Notes under the pieces: generated by a model
Database searches by the model: none
Told to the model about the DNA's origin: nothing
What the model saw: the letters and a program-made list of their open reading frames with translations, nothing else
Program-made: the position numbers and the translations under genes
In this document: positions 1 to 8,070 of the stretch, in pieces
How the letters are laid out: each line of letters opens with the position of its first letter
Position numbering within the stretch: the first letter of the stretch is position 1
NCBI GenBank assembly: GCA_026004935.1
Contig: BPKC01000001.1
Span: forward strand, 992,001-1,056,000
Reading direction: 5' to 3'
DNA: 64,000 bases
Source of the DNA: Rhodothalassiaceae bacterium
Lineage (GTDB): Bacteria > Pseudomonadota > Alphaproteobacteria > Sphingomonadales > Rhodothalassiaceae

Positions 1-485
1 GGTGGCTCCACGCAGCCTTCTATACCGCATTCCCTGAAGAAAATCTGCATCGCATCCGCGTAGGATTCGGGCTCGGGACGCACCGGTTCGGCAACGGGCA
101 GGTTGTCATCGGGCGGGCGAGGCCAGACCCTGTTCTCCCGCCAACGGTGGATCCGCGTAAGCCCTGCAGGAAGGGTCAGACCCCGCAAGGCCCTGGACAC
201 TTTCTTGTGGAAGGGATTGGCGTGCGGGTGGTCGGGGCGATAGCTCATCCTATGAACAGGGCGCCCGTCACAGACGAGTGCCATGCTGCCTCGTTGCGGA
301 GTGGTGTGCAGCGTCGCCACCAGCTGCACGAAGGCATTGCCCGGAATGCGGCCGTCCTCCAGTTTGAGAGATGCCCTCAGAAGAACGCGGGCCCGGCTTT
401 CATCCGCCTCCCATGCCGGGTGTCCGAAGATGGCCTTGCGCCCGGCGAGAAAGGCTTCGATATCCGCGACAGTAGCGAACACCAT
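1..485 (-). CDS. Hypothetical protein, C-terminus cut by window edge
   Basis: An open frame runs from an ATG at 485 to the left edge without a stop, so at least 161 codons are present. The start has a good ribosome site: GGAGGGG lies just upstream on the minus strand. The visible protein begins MVFATVADIEAFLAGRKAIF and is soluble, with a central stretch rich in His, Arg and Pro and no signal peptide or membrane segment. I do not recognise the family. Codon use looks less GC-biased than the neighbouring mrp gene. No function can be assigned. Confidence 0.6.
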   Translation of the reverse strand, partial: MVFATVADIEAFLAGRKAIFGHPAWEADESRARVLLRASLKLEDGRIPGNAFVQLVATLHTTPQRGSMALVCDGRPVHRMSYRPDHPHANPFHKKVSRALRGLTLPAGLTRIHRWRENRVWPRPPDDNLPVAEPVRPEPESYADAMQIFFRECGIEGCVEP

Positions 486-613
486 GGTCCCCTCCGCTTC
501 CCGCATTTTTCTCCCCGCAAGGAGGATAAGGGTAGGGAGGGATTCGGGAAAGGGAAGTCTTTCTCGCCATGGTGCGGCTCAACGCAGGGAGCGGGGCGCT
601 CCGATGCGGGATG

Positions 614-1720
614 TCACTTGCCTGCCGCTCGCTCCATGGCGCCGGCGATGCACCCGGCGAGGCTTTCCAGCGCCCTGGCGGCGGCGCTGTCGGGGCGGGA
701 GAGGACGAGGGGCCGGCCGGCATCGGCACTTTCGCGCACGGGCATCTCGAGAGGGATCGCACCGAGGAACGGCACGCCCAGGCGCTCGGCTTCCTGCGCC
801 GCGCCCCCCTGGCCGAAGATTGCCGACTCTCCGCCGCAGTGCGGGCAGATGAACACCGACATGTTCTCGACAATGCCAAGGATCGGCACCTCCACGCGCC
901 GGAACATCTGCACCGCGCGGCGCGCATCCGCCAGCGCGAGATCCTGCGGCGTGGAGACGATCACCGCCCCGCTGGGGCGCGCCCGCTGGACGAGGGTGAG
1001 CTGCGCGTCGCCCGTGCCGGGCGGCATGTCGACGACGAGCACGTCCAGCGCCCCCCATTCGACGTCATGCAGCAGCTGGCTGACGGCGCCGGCCACCATC
1101 GGCCCGCGCCAGATCGCCGCCTTGTCGGGGTCGATCAGGAAGCCCATGGACATCGCCTTGATGCCATGCGCTTCCAGCGGCACCAGCCGCCGCACCGGGG
1201 AGACTTCCGGTTTGGCCCGGATCCCCAGCAGCAGCGGCGCGGAGGGCCCGTAGATGTCCGCATCCATGAGCCCCGTGGCGAGTCCCCGCCGGGCCAGCGC
1301 CACGGCGAGATTGACGGCCACCGTCGACTTGCCGACGCCGCCCTTGCCGCTTGCCACCGCGACGATGTGGCGGACCTCCTTCAGCCCCGAGTCTGCGCTC
1401 TCGCCGACACCCGTCATCGGCCGATGACCGGCCGGCGCGGTGCCGCCCGGGGTGCCGGCGGCGGTGGGATCGGCGACGAGCGCGACGGTGACGGGGCCGG
1501 AGAGCCCTTCGGCCGCCAGCGCCTCGGCGATCGCGCGTTCGAGCGTGTCCGCCGTCCTGCGGTCCAGCCCGCCGGGCAGCACCACGAGCGCCTGCCAGCC
1601 GCCGTCCTTCTTCGCGATCAGGCGGCAGGCCTCGCGCACGGGGGCAAGCGGCCTGCCGCTGCGCGGGTCGCGCACGCCCGCGAGCGCGCGCAACAGGGTT
1701 TCGTCGCCGTTCCTCGTCAT
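614..1720 (-). CDS. mrp: Mrp/ApbC (NBP35-like) P-loop ATPase, iron-sulfur cluster carrier
   Basis: This cytosolic ATPase belongs to the Mrp/ApbC family, which binds and transfers Fe-S clusters to apoproteins. The protein has 368 residues. An N-terminal domain (about 1-95, MIP18-like) with a variable linker precedes the NTPase domain. The deviant Walker A is SGKGGVGKST, followed by DADIYGPS and DMPPGTGDAQ. The CxxC motif FICPHCGGES, which bridges a cluster in family dimers, is present. I chose the ATG at 1720 because it gives the family's usual length; a frame upstream to about 2068 has no family similarity. The gene is divergent from hflK across 133 bp. The family assignment is firm; the client proteins are unknown. 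Confidence 0.93.
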   Translation of the reverse strand: MTRNGDETLLRALAGVRDPRSGRPLAPVREACRLIAKKDGGWQALVVLPGGLDRRTADTLERAIAEALAAEGLSGPVTVALVADPTAAGTPGGTAPAGHRPMTGVGESADSGLKEVRHIVAVASGKGGVGKSTVAVNLAVALARRGLATGLMDADIYGPSAPLLLGIRAKPEVSPVRRLVPLEAHGIKAMSMGFLIDPDKAAIWRGPMVAGAVSQLLHDVEWGALDVLVVDMPPGTGDAQLTLVQRARPSGAVIVSTPQDLALADARRAVQMFRRVEVPILGIVENMSVFICPHCGGESAIFGQGGAAQEAERLGVPFLGAIPLEMPVRESADAGRPLVLSRPDSAAARALESLAGCIAGAMERAAGK

Positions 1721-1853
1721 CGCCGATGCGTGCCTTTTCCGCGGCCGGCCACGGGCGACCGGCATTGCGCCTTGCGCGCGGCTTCCATATAAGACCCGGG
1801 CGGGTGAGGCAAACGGCGACGAGAAGAACGCGGGACGCGAAAGGCGGTCGATC

Positions 1854-2969
1854 ATGCCGTGGCAATCCTCCGGCGGTGGCTGGGGCGGCAGGCAGAATCC
1901 CTGGGGCGGCGGGCGCCCGCCGTCTTCGGGCGGGGGTGCCGGCCCCGATCTCGAGGAATCGCTGCGCCGGCTGCAGGCGGGCATCCGGCGCCTCGTGCCG
2001 GGAGGCGGCCGGGCCGGGCTCGCGCTGGTCGGCATCGTCTTTCTCGTGCTCTGGGCCGCGACCGGCATCTATCAGGTGCGGCCCAACGAGCAGGGCGTGG
2101 TGCTGCGCTTCGGCAAATGGGTCTACACCACGGGCCCGGGTCTGCACTGGCACCTGCCCTGGCCGATCGAGACCGCGCTCACCCCCGCGGTCACCGATGT
2201 GAACCGCATCGACGTGGGCTTCACCGACCAGGGCGACCGGCGCAACCGCTCGGCGCGCCAGGTCGAGGAAGGGCTGATGCTCACCGGCGACGAGAACATC
2301 GTCGACGTCGCCTTCACCGTCTTCTGGCAGATCAAGGACGCGGGCCAGTTTCTGTTCAACATCGAGCCGCCGCAGGAGCTTACGGTCAAGGGGGTCGCCG
2401 AGTCGGTGATGCGCGAGATCATCGGCAAGACGCCGATCGAGGTGGCGCTCACCGAGGGGCGCGGCAACATCCAGACGGAGGCGCGCCAGAAGATCCAGCA
2501 GGTGCTCGACGACTACGGCGCGGGCATCCTCGTCACCGAGGTGAAGCTCGAGAAGGTGGATCCGCCCGCCGAGGTGATCGACGCCTTCCGCGACGTCCAG
2601 GCCGCCGAGGCCGACCGCGAGCGCTTCCGCAACGAGGCCGAGCGCTACGCCAACCAGATCATCCCGGCCGCGCGCGGACAGGCCAACCAGATGATCCAGG
2701 AGGCCGAGGCCTACCGCGAGCAGGTGATCGCCCATGCAGAAGGCGAGGTGGCCCGCTTCCTTGCGGTGCTCGAACAGTATCGCCTCGCCCCCGACATCAC
2801 CAAAAAGCGCATGTATCTCGAGACGATGGAGGAGATCCTCAAGGGCGTGAACAAGGTGATCGTCGATCCGAAGGCCGGCGGGCCGGGAGTCATCCCCTAC
2901 ATGGCGCTGCCCGAGGCCTCGAAGGGCGCGGCCGGCGGGCGCAGCCGCGGCACGGGAGGCGGACAATGA
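1854..2969 (+). CDS. hflK: HflK, SPFH-domain subunit of the FtsH-modulating membrane complex
   Basis: HflK pairs with HflC to form a large periplasm-facing SPFH assembly around the FtsH protease and modulates membrane-protein degradation. The protein has 371 residues. It has a Gly/Trp-rich N-terminus typical of HflK (WQSSGGGWGGRQ), one transmembrane helix at about 59-78 (LALVGIVFLVLWAATGIY), the SPFH/Band 7 domain (about 80-260), and a charged coiled coil with alanine-rich helices (about 250-320). The start ATG at 1854 fits the HflK N-terminus. The stop overlaps the hflC start by 4 bp (ATGA), indicating translational coupling. It opens the hflK-hflC-DUF2065-degP operon. Confidence 0.95.
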   Translation: MPWQSSGGGWGGRQNPWGGGRPPSSGGGAGPDLEESLRRLQAGIRRLVPGGGRAGLALVGIVFLVLWAATGIYQVRPNEQGVVLRFGKWVYTTGPGLHWHLPWPIETALTPAVTDVNRIDVGFTDQGDRRNRSARQVEEGLMLTGDENIVDVAFTVFWQIKDAGQFLFNIEPPQELTVKGVAESVMREIIGKTPIEVALTEGRGNIQTEARQKIQQVLDDYGAGILVTEVKLEKVDPPAEVIDAFRDVQAAEADRERFRNEAERYANQIIPAARGQANQMIQEAEAYREQVIAHAEGEVARFLAVLEQYRLAPDITKKRMYLETMEEILKGVNKVIVDPKAGGPGVIPYMALPEASKGAAGGRSRGTGGGQ

Positions 2970-3853
2970 GCGTGCGCACCGTTCTTCTGCTGCTCGCCCT
3001 CGTGATCCTGGGCTCGGTAGCGGGCTGCGGCCTGTTCACGGTCTACGAGACCGAACAGGCGCTCGTGATGCAGTACGGCAATCCGAAGCGCGTGGTCAAA
3101 GAGCCCGGCCTGCACTGGAAGATCCCCTTCCTGCAGCAGGTGACCTATTTCGACGCCCGGATCCTCAATCTCGACGTGCCGGCCCAGGAGGTGATCGCCT
3201 CCGACCAGAAGCGGCTCGAGGTCGACGCCTTCGCCCGCTACCGCATCATCGATCCGCTGCGCGTGTATCAGACCGTGCGCAACGAGAACGGGGCCAGCAA
3301 CCGGCTGGCCACGCTGCTCGTCTCGAACATGCGCCAGGTGCTCGCCGCCACCGATTTCCAGACCATCGTCTCCGGCGACCGCGAGAGGCTGATGCGCCAA
3401 ATCCGGGATCTCGTGAACCGGGAGGCCGAAGGTCTCGGCATCGAGGTCGTCGACGTGCGGCTGCGCCGGGTGGACCTGCCGATCGCGAATTCCAAGGCGA
3501 TCTTCGAGCGCATGCGCACCGAGCGCGAGCGCGAGGCGGCCGAGGCCCGCGCGGAGGGCCAGGAGCAGGCCCAGCGCATCCGCGCTCAGGCGGAGCGTGA
3601 ACGCACCGTGCTCCTGGCCGAGGCCGAACGCGATGCCCAGCGCATCCGCGGCGAGGGCGACGCCCAGGCCGTGCGGATCTTCGCCGAGGCCTTCTCGAAG
3701 GATCCCGCCTTTTTCGAGTTCATGCGCACGCTGGAGGCCTATCGCAAGACCTTCGCCGACGGCCAGACCACCGTCGTGCTTTCGCCGGAAAGCGAGTTCC
3801 TGAAACTCATGGGCGCCGGCGCCCGGGATGCGGAGCGCGGCGCGCGGCGGTGA
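2966..3853 (+). CDS. hflC: HflC, SPFH-domain partner of HflK
   Basis: HflC is the obligate partner of HflK in the FtsH-HflKC complex of the inner membrane. The protein has 295 residues. An N-terminal membrane anchor (about 4-23, TVLLLLALVILGSVAGCGLF) precedes the SPFH domain with the family signature YETEQALVMQYG and KEPGLHWKIPF. A long charged coiled coil rich in Glu/Arg/Ala (about 185-245) follows. The ATG overlaps the hflK stop by 4 bp. The length matches the family. A 15-bp gap separates it from the DUF2065 gene, consistent with one transcript. Confidence 0.95.
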   Translation: MSVRTVLLLLALVILGSVAGCGLFTVYETEQALVMQYGNPKRVVKEPGLHWKIPFLQQVTYFDARILNLDVPAQEVIASDQKRLEVDAFARYRIIDPLRVYQTVRNENGASNRLATLLVSNMRQVLAATDFQTIVSGDRERLMRQIRDLVNREAEGLGIEVVDVRLRRVDLPIANSKAIFERMRTEREREAAEARAEGQEQAQRIRAQAERERTVLLAEAERDAQRIRGEGDAQAVRIFAEAFSKDPAFFEFMRTLEAYRKTFADGQTTVVLSPESEFLKLMGAGARDAERGARR

Positions 3854-3868
3854 CGGGCCCGGTGACCG

Positions 3869-4069
3869 ATGGTCTCATGGCAGGATCTGTTCGCCGCATT
3901 GGGGCTTGTGCTCGTCATCGAGGGTGCGCTGGCGTTGACCGCGCCCGGGCTGGTAAAAGCGGCGGCGCGTTTCTACCAGGAGGCGAGCAGCCGCGCGCTG
4001 CGGACGGCGGGACTGGTCCTTGTCGTCGTCGGGCTCGGGGTGGTCGCGCTCGCCCGCGGCGTGCTCTAG
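3869..4069 (+). CDS. DUF2065 (YjeT-like) small inner-membrane protein
   Basis: This 66-residue protein has two hydrophobic segments (about 8-26 and 45-63) around a short loop containing AARFYQEASSRALR, the layout of the DUF2065/YjeT family. These proteins recur beside hflK-hflC in Proteobacteria, and this copy begins 15 bp after hflC and precedes the Do-like protease. The biochemical role of the family is unknown; the location suggests a link to membrane protein quality control. The start ATG at 3869 is the only sensible one. Confidence 0.85.
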   Translation: MVSWQDLFAALGLVLVIEGALALTAPGLVKAAARFYQEASSRALRTAGLVLVVVGLGVVALARGVL

Positions 4070-4225
4070 GAGAGCTGAGGCGGGCGGGACGCAGGAAGGA
4101 CATGCGTCGCGTGCAGGGGTGGAACGGATAGCGAGAGGGCCCGCCGGGCGTCCGACAGGGCCCCAGACCGACGGCGCCCGGTTTGACGACGAACAGAACG
4201 TGGTGACGGGAAAGGACGCGTGAAC

Positions 4226-5746
4226 ATGCGCGAGAGACTTCGGATCCGGATCGGGTGCGGCGTGCTCGCGGCCCTGCTGCTCATCGGCATTTCGGCCGGG
4301 ATCGGCCCCGCGGGCCGCGAAGAGGCGGCGGCCGCGCCGCGCGAGATGCCCGGCAGCTTCGCCGATCTCGTGGAGAAGCTGTCGCCTGCGGTCGTCAACA
4401 TCTCGACCACCCAGAAGGTCAAGCAGCCGCGCTTCCGCGGCCTGCCGCCGGGCAGTCCCTTCGAGGAATTCTTCGAGGAGTTCTTCAACCGCCAGCGGCC
4501 GAACCGCGATCGGGACCAGGATGAGGACGAGGATGACGAGCCGGCCCAGCGGCTCTACAGCCTGGGATCCGGCTTCATCATCGATCCCGACGGCTACATC
4601 GTAACCAACAACCACGTCGTCCAGGGCGCGGAGACCATCACGGTGCGCATGAAGGACGGCGAGGAATACGAGGCGAAACTCGTCGGCCGGGATGCGGAGG
4701 TGGACATCGCGCTGCTGAAGATCGATGCCGGCCGCAGGCTCCCCCATGTCGAATGGGGCGATTCGGATACCGCCCGCGTCGGCGACTGGGTGCTCGCCAT
4801 CGGCAATCCCTTCGGTCTCGGCGGCACGGTGACCGCGGGCATCATCTCCGCGCGCCACCGCCAGAATCTGACGGGCAGCCCCTACGAAGACTATCTGCAG
4901 ACCGACGCCTCCATCAACCGCGGCAATTCGGGCGGGCCGATGTTCAACCTGGACGGCAAGGTGATCGGCATCAACACGATGATCTTCTCGCCTTCCGGCG
5001 GCAACATCGGCATCGGCTTTGCGATCCCCTCCAATCTTGCGAAGCGGGTGGTGGAGCAGATCCGTCAGTACGGCTACGCCCGGCGCGGCTACATCGGCGT
5101 CGTGATCCAGAACGTCGACAAGGTCACGGCCGAGGCCATGGGGCTGGACGAGCCGAAGGGCGCGCTCGTGGCCGAGGTGACGCCCGGCGGGCCGGCGGAC
5201 AGGGCCGGGATCAAGCCGGGGGACGTCATCGTCGCCTTCAACGGCAAGGAGGTGAAGGACAACAACGAGCTCGTGCGTCTCGTCTCGGACGCCGGCATCG
5301 GCAAGACGGTCTCGATCGAGGTCCTGCGCGACGGCAAGCGTCTCAAGCTGTCGCTCACGACCGGCGAGCGTCCGAAGAGCCTGGTGCTGGGCGAAAGCGA
5401 CGAGGCCGGCCCCGGTCCCCGGCAGGAGACGCCACAGTCCGTGGGCGAGTCGCTCGGGCTGCGCCTGTCGGAGCTCACCCCCGCGATGCGCGACCGCTTC
5501 GACATTCCCGACAGCGTCGACGGCGTGATCGTGACCGACGTGAGCCAGCGCGCGGCGATGCGGGACGTGCGCCCCGGAGACATCATCACCGAGATCTCCG
5601 GGCGGCGGGTGAGCTCGGTCGCGGATGTCGCACGTGCGCTCGCCGATTTGAAGAAGGAGGGGCGCAAGGCCGTCCTTCTGCGCATCCTGCGCGGCGATCA
5701 GGCGCTGTTCCGCTCGATCCCGCTGCCGGAGGACAAGAAAGAGTAG
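4226..5746 (+). CDS. degP: Do-family periplasmic serine endoprotease (DegP/DegQ/MucD type)
   Basis: A periplasmic trypsin-like protease and chaperone that degrades misfolded envelope proteins. The protein has 506 residues. A signal peptide (about 1-37) precedes the protease domain, in which the catalytic triad is visible: His130 in TNNHVV, Asp160 in DAEVDIALL and Ser235 in GNSGGP. An acidic insert (RDRDQDEDEDDE, about 94-105) lies in the variable LA loop. Two PDZ domains follow (about 285-375 and 405-500). The frame opens at a GTG (4220), but AAAGGA at 4211-4216 is better spaced (9 nt) for the ATG at 4226. It closes the hflKC operon, as in many Alphaproteobacteria. Confidence 0.94.
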   Translation: MRERLRIRIGCGVLAALLLIGISAGIGPAGREEAAAAPREMPGSFADLVEKLSPAVVNISTTQKVKQPRFRGLPPGSPFEEFFEEFFNRQRPNRDRDQDEDEDDEPAQRLYSLGSGFIIDPDGYIVTNNHVVQGAETITVRMKDGEEYEAKLVGRDAEVDIALLKIDAGRRLPHVEWGDSDTARVGDWVLAIGNPFGLGGTVTAGIISARHRQNLTGSPYEDYLQTDASINRGNSGGPMFNLDGKVIGINTMIFSPSGGNIGIGFAIPSNLAKRVVEQIRQYGYARRGYIGVVIQNVDKVTAEAMGLDEPKGALVAEVTPGGPADRAGIKPGDVIVAFNGKEVKDNNELVRLVSDAGIGKTVSIEVLRDGKRLKLSLTTGERPKSLVLGESDEAGPGPRQETPQSVGESLGLRLSELTPAMRDRFDIPDSVDGVIVTDVSQRAAMRDVRPGDIITEISGRRVSSVADVARALADLKKEGRKAVLLRILRGDQALFRSIPLPEDKKE

Positions 5747-5801
5747 GCCCCCGGGGGGCGCTCCGCGCGGGCGCCATCCGATGGCGCGAGAGATGCGGAA
5801 A

Positions 5802-5840
5802 GGGCCGTCCCGTCCCGGCCGGCGGGGCGGCCCCTTCTTG
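5802..5840 (+). terminator. Probable intrinsic terminator after degP
   Basis: A GC-rich hairpin (arms 5802-5814 and 5821-5833, two G-U pairs, 6-nt loop) is followed by CTTCTT. It lies 55 bp after the degP stop and before ubiA. The U tract is weak. Confidence 0.5.
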
Positions 5841-5897
5841 AGGGGCACGGCGCGCCGCGGCCTTTCGCCGGCCGGCCGGCCGCGCTAGGCTTGCCGC

Positions 5898-6863
5898 ATG
5901 ACGGCGAAACGGAACGGAGCGGGCGGCGGTGCGGAGGGCGGGGCGGATCTGCGCCTGACCCCCGATTCGGTGCTGGGTTCGCTCGTGGCGGCCGCACCGG
6001 CGCGTCTGCGTCCCTATCTGAAGCTGGCTCGGGTGGACCGGCCCACCGGCTACTGGCTGCTGCTGTGGCCCTGCTGGTGGTCGCTCGCCCTGGCGGCTCC
6101 GCTGGATCAGCCGCTGCGCTGGTGGCAGATGGCGCTGTTTCTGATCGGCGCCGTCGTCATGCGCGCGGCCGGCTGCGTGTGGAACGACATCCTCGACCGC
6201 GATCTCGACGCCCGGGTCGCCCGCACCCGCGACCGGCCCTTGCCCGCGGGCGAGGTGAGCGTGAGGGCCGCCATCGTCTTCCTGTGTCTGCTGCTTCTGG
6301 CCGGCCTTGCCGTGCTGCTGCAGTTCAACCGGTTTACGGTGATCCTCGGCGCCTCCTCGCTGCTGCTGGTGGCCGTCTATCCCCTCATGAAGCGGATCAC
6401 GGACTGGCCGCAGGCGGTGCTGGGGCTCACCTTCACCTGGGGTGCGCTCATGGGCTGGGCGGCCGTCCACGGGCGGCTCGACCCGCCGGCCTTCCTGCTC
6501 TATGGGGCGAGCTTCTTCTGGGCGCTCGGCTATGACACGATCTACGCGCTCCAGGACGCGCGCGACGACGCGGTGGCCGGCATCCGCTCCAGTGCGCGCG
6601 CTCTCGGCCCCTGGACGAAGGCGGGAGTCCTGATCTTCTACGCGCTCACCTGGCTGATGATGGCGGCCGCCGCGATCGCGGCCGGGCTGCCGCCGGTCAC
6701 GATCGGCCTGCTGCTGCCCGCGCTTGCGCATCTTCTCTGGCAGGTGCGGCGGCTGGACCCGGCCGATCCGGCGCTGGCGCTGAAACTCTTCCGTGCGAAC
6801 GGAGCCTTCGGCTGGCTGCCTTTCGTCGCCTTCGCCCTTGGCCGCGGCGTGCTGGCGGCGTAA
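5898..6863 (+). CDS. ubiA: 4-hydroxybenzoate polyprenyltransferase (ubiquinone biosynthesis)
   Basis: UbiA attaches the polyprenyl chain to 4-hydroxybenzoate in the inner membrane, the first membrane-bound step of ubiquinone synthesis. The protein has 321 residues with multiple membrane helices. Both Asp-rich prenyl diphosphate/Mg2+ motifs are present: NDILDRDLDARVARTRDRPL and YDTIYALQDARDD. The residues RPTGYWLLLWP near the N-terminus are typical of the family. The 3' end is unusual: its last 61 coding bases before the terminal codons are duplicated almost perfectly at 9729-9789, on the far side of an AT-rich segment. The C-terminus (RGVLAA) may therefore have been rebuilt by an insertion event. 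Confidence 0.93.
   Translation: MTAKRNGAGGGAEGGADLRLTPDSVLGSLVAAAPARLRPYLKLARVDRPTGYWLLLWPCWWSLALAAPLDQPLRWWQMALFLIGAVVMRAAGCVWNDILDRDLDARVARTRDRPLPAGEVSVRAAIVFLCLLLLAGLAVLLQFNRFTVILGASSLLLVAVYPLMKRITDWPQAVLGLTFTWGALMGWAAVHGRLDPPAFLLYGASFFWALGYDTIYALQDARDDAVAGIRSSARALGPWTKAGVLIFYALTWLMMAAAAIAAGLPPVTIGLLLPALAHLLWQVRRLDPADPALALKLFRANGAFGWLPFVAFALGRGVLAA
6794..6854 (+). repeat. 61-bp direct repeat, left copy (within ubiA 3' end)
   Basis: This 61-bp stretch matches 9729-9789 at 60 of 61 positions; the single difference is T at 6822 versus G at 9757. It encodes the ubiA C-terminus. The two copies bracket an AT-rich segment carrying the ATP-grasp peptide locus, like the duplicated target left by integration into the 3' end of a gene. 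Confidence 0.85.
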
Positions 6864-6933
6864 GCCGCCATGCGCCAGGCGGCGGGAAGATGATCCACCG
6901 TCCCCGCATGAATCCGCCGCCTGATTGCTTTCG

Positions 6934-7929
6934 TCACCGCCTCTGTGAGGCGCACGGCTCCCATGTGGGAGGCACACGGTCGCAGTCATTCCATGCGAAA
7001 TCCATCCAGGCAGGCGGAGAAGCGGTAAAGGCCGGCAGGATGAGTTCTGCGTCAAACGCGGCGTCAGGATCTGCATGCAGGGGGCGATATACCGGTGCCG
7101 CGATCGCAGGATGAGGGCGCAGGGGCTCGACCGGGCGCTCGCCGCAGCGGAGCCGGCTGGTTCCGGGTGCGCGGAAGCAGGACCAGCGCTCGCCCTGCAC
7201 CGCCCATACGTCGATGCTCCATGTCTGCAGGGTGCCGAGCTGCAACGGTATGGGAGGATCATCTGCGTAGGCGGGGTTGTCATAAGGTCTGGTGCGCGCA
7301 TGTCCTCGACCTGTCAGAACCACGACGCGGTCGGTTTTCTCCTTTTCGATGAGCGCCTTGATTCGGGCTGCCATGAAGGCGTTGCGCCGATTCGCATCGA
7401 TCCCCGCAGCCTTGCGCATGTCGGGATCATAGAAGTAATCTATCGCATGCACGAAGACCCGGTGTCCCTGCTGCCTCCATCCCCGTGCCCGTCGCAGGAG
7501 CCCGAGCATGGCACGGCTGCGTCGCCCATCCTGGTAATGGGCATCCCGCCAGAACCAGTTGTTCAAAATCCACGTGCGCTCATCCGCCGTCGCGCTGACC
7601 ATGTAGTTATACAGGTCGATTTCCAGTTCCGCGGGGAGTTCCAGCCCGAGCATGAGGCTCTCGTGCTGCGATATGATGGCCTCCCCGAGGCAAGAAACGA
7701 GCGTGGGGGCTTCTTCCGTTCCGTGCAGCTCACCGACAAAAATTACTTTATATTCTACAATCTTCTCCACTATGTCCTGTATGGACTTGCAAAGGTTTGA
7801 GTGCGCCCCTTCTTCACGCGCATGAGCTTCGCTTATTGCCAGGAGACTGAATGAAACCGCAATGGCAGCCAGATGGATTGTATAAAATAGTATCTGAGTT
7901 TTTGCAAGGATTTGCTTCGCGCTGCGCAT
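6934..7929 (-). CDS. Secreted Tiki/ChaN/EreA-superfamily protein in the ATP-grasp peptide locus
   Basis: A predicted exported protein of 331 residues with an N-terminal signal peptide (about 1-36, ending before REEGAHSN). The mature part carries hallmarks of the Tiki/EreA/ChaN-like fold: FVGELHGTEEAP (conserved GE-x-H), LGLELP and GRGHAR. Known relatives include metal-dependent peptidases (Tiki), haem-binding ChaN and erythromycin esterases, so hydrolase activity is possible but not shown. GGGGAGG upstream is 9 nt from the ATG at 7929 and only 3 nt from an alternative ATG at 7935. The 5' third is AT-rich and the 3' part GC-rich. It lies downstream of the ATP-grasp gene on the same strand, so it may process, export or give resistance to the peptide. 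That role is inference. Confidence 0.75.
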   Translation of the reverse strand: MRSAKQILAKTQILFYTIHLAAIAVSFSLLAISEAHAREEGAHSNLCKSIQDIVEKIVEYKVIFVGELHGTEEAPTLVSCLGEAIISQHESLMLGLELPAELEIDLYNYMVSATADERTWILNNWFWRDAHYQDGRRSRAMLGLLRRARGWRQQGHRVFVHAIDYFYDPDMRKAAGIDANRRNAFMAARIKALIEKEKTDRVVVLTGRGHARTRPYDNPAYADDPPIPLQLGTLQTWSIDVWAVQGERWSCFRAPGTSRLRCGERPVEPLRPHPAIAAPVYRPLHADPDAAFDAELILPAFTASPPAWMDFAWNDCDRVPPTWEPCASQRR

Positions 7930-7935
7930 CTGCAT

Positions 7936-8070
7936 ATGCCTCCCCGCTTAGGATTTTTCATATTAAGAATAATAGATGGTTGCATTGATACGAACTTATT
8001 CTATAGAGATATTGATATTACAAAATCATCGTAATACTTAAATTACAACATTATCATTATTAATATGTCT
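7936..8070. other. AT-rich intergenic region between ATP-grasp gene and Tiki-like gene
   Basis: This 135-bp stretch is strikingly AT-rich for this chromosome and holds no credible reading frame. It contains the ribosome site of the Tiki-like gene (GGGGAGG, minus strand) and several TATA-like hexamers that could act as promoters. I could not single out one promoter. Confidence 0.5.

Noticed and set aside
588-602. Hairpin GGAGCG-GGG-CGCTCC as terminator of mrp
   Set aside because: The stem is only 6 bp and no U tract follows on the minus strand.
7075-7800. A 241-codon plus-strand frame opposite the Tiki-like gene
   Set aside because: The minus-strand gene has a signal peptide, ribosome site and family motifs; the plus frame has none.
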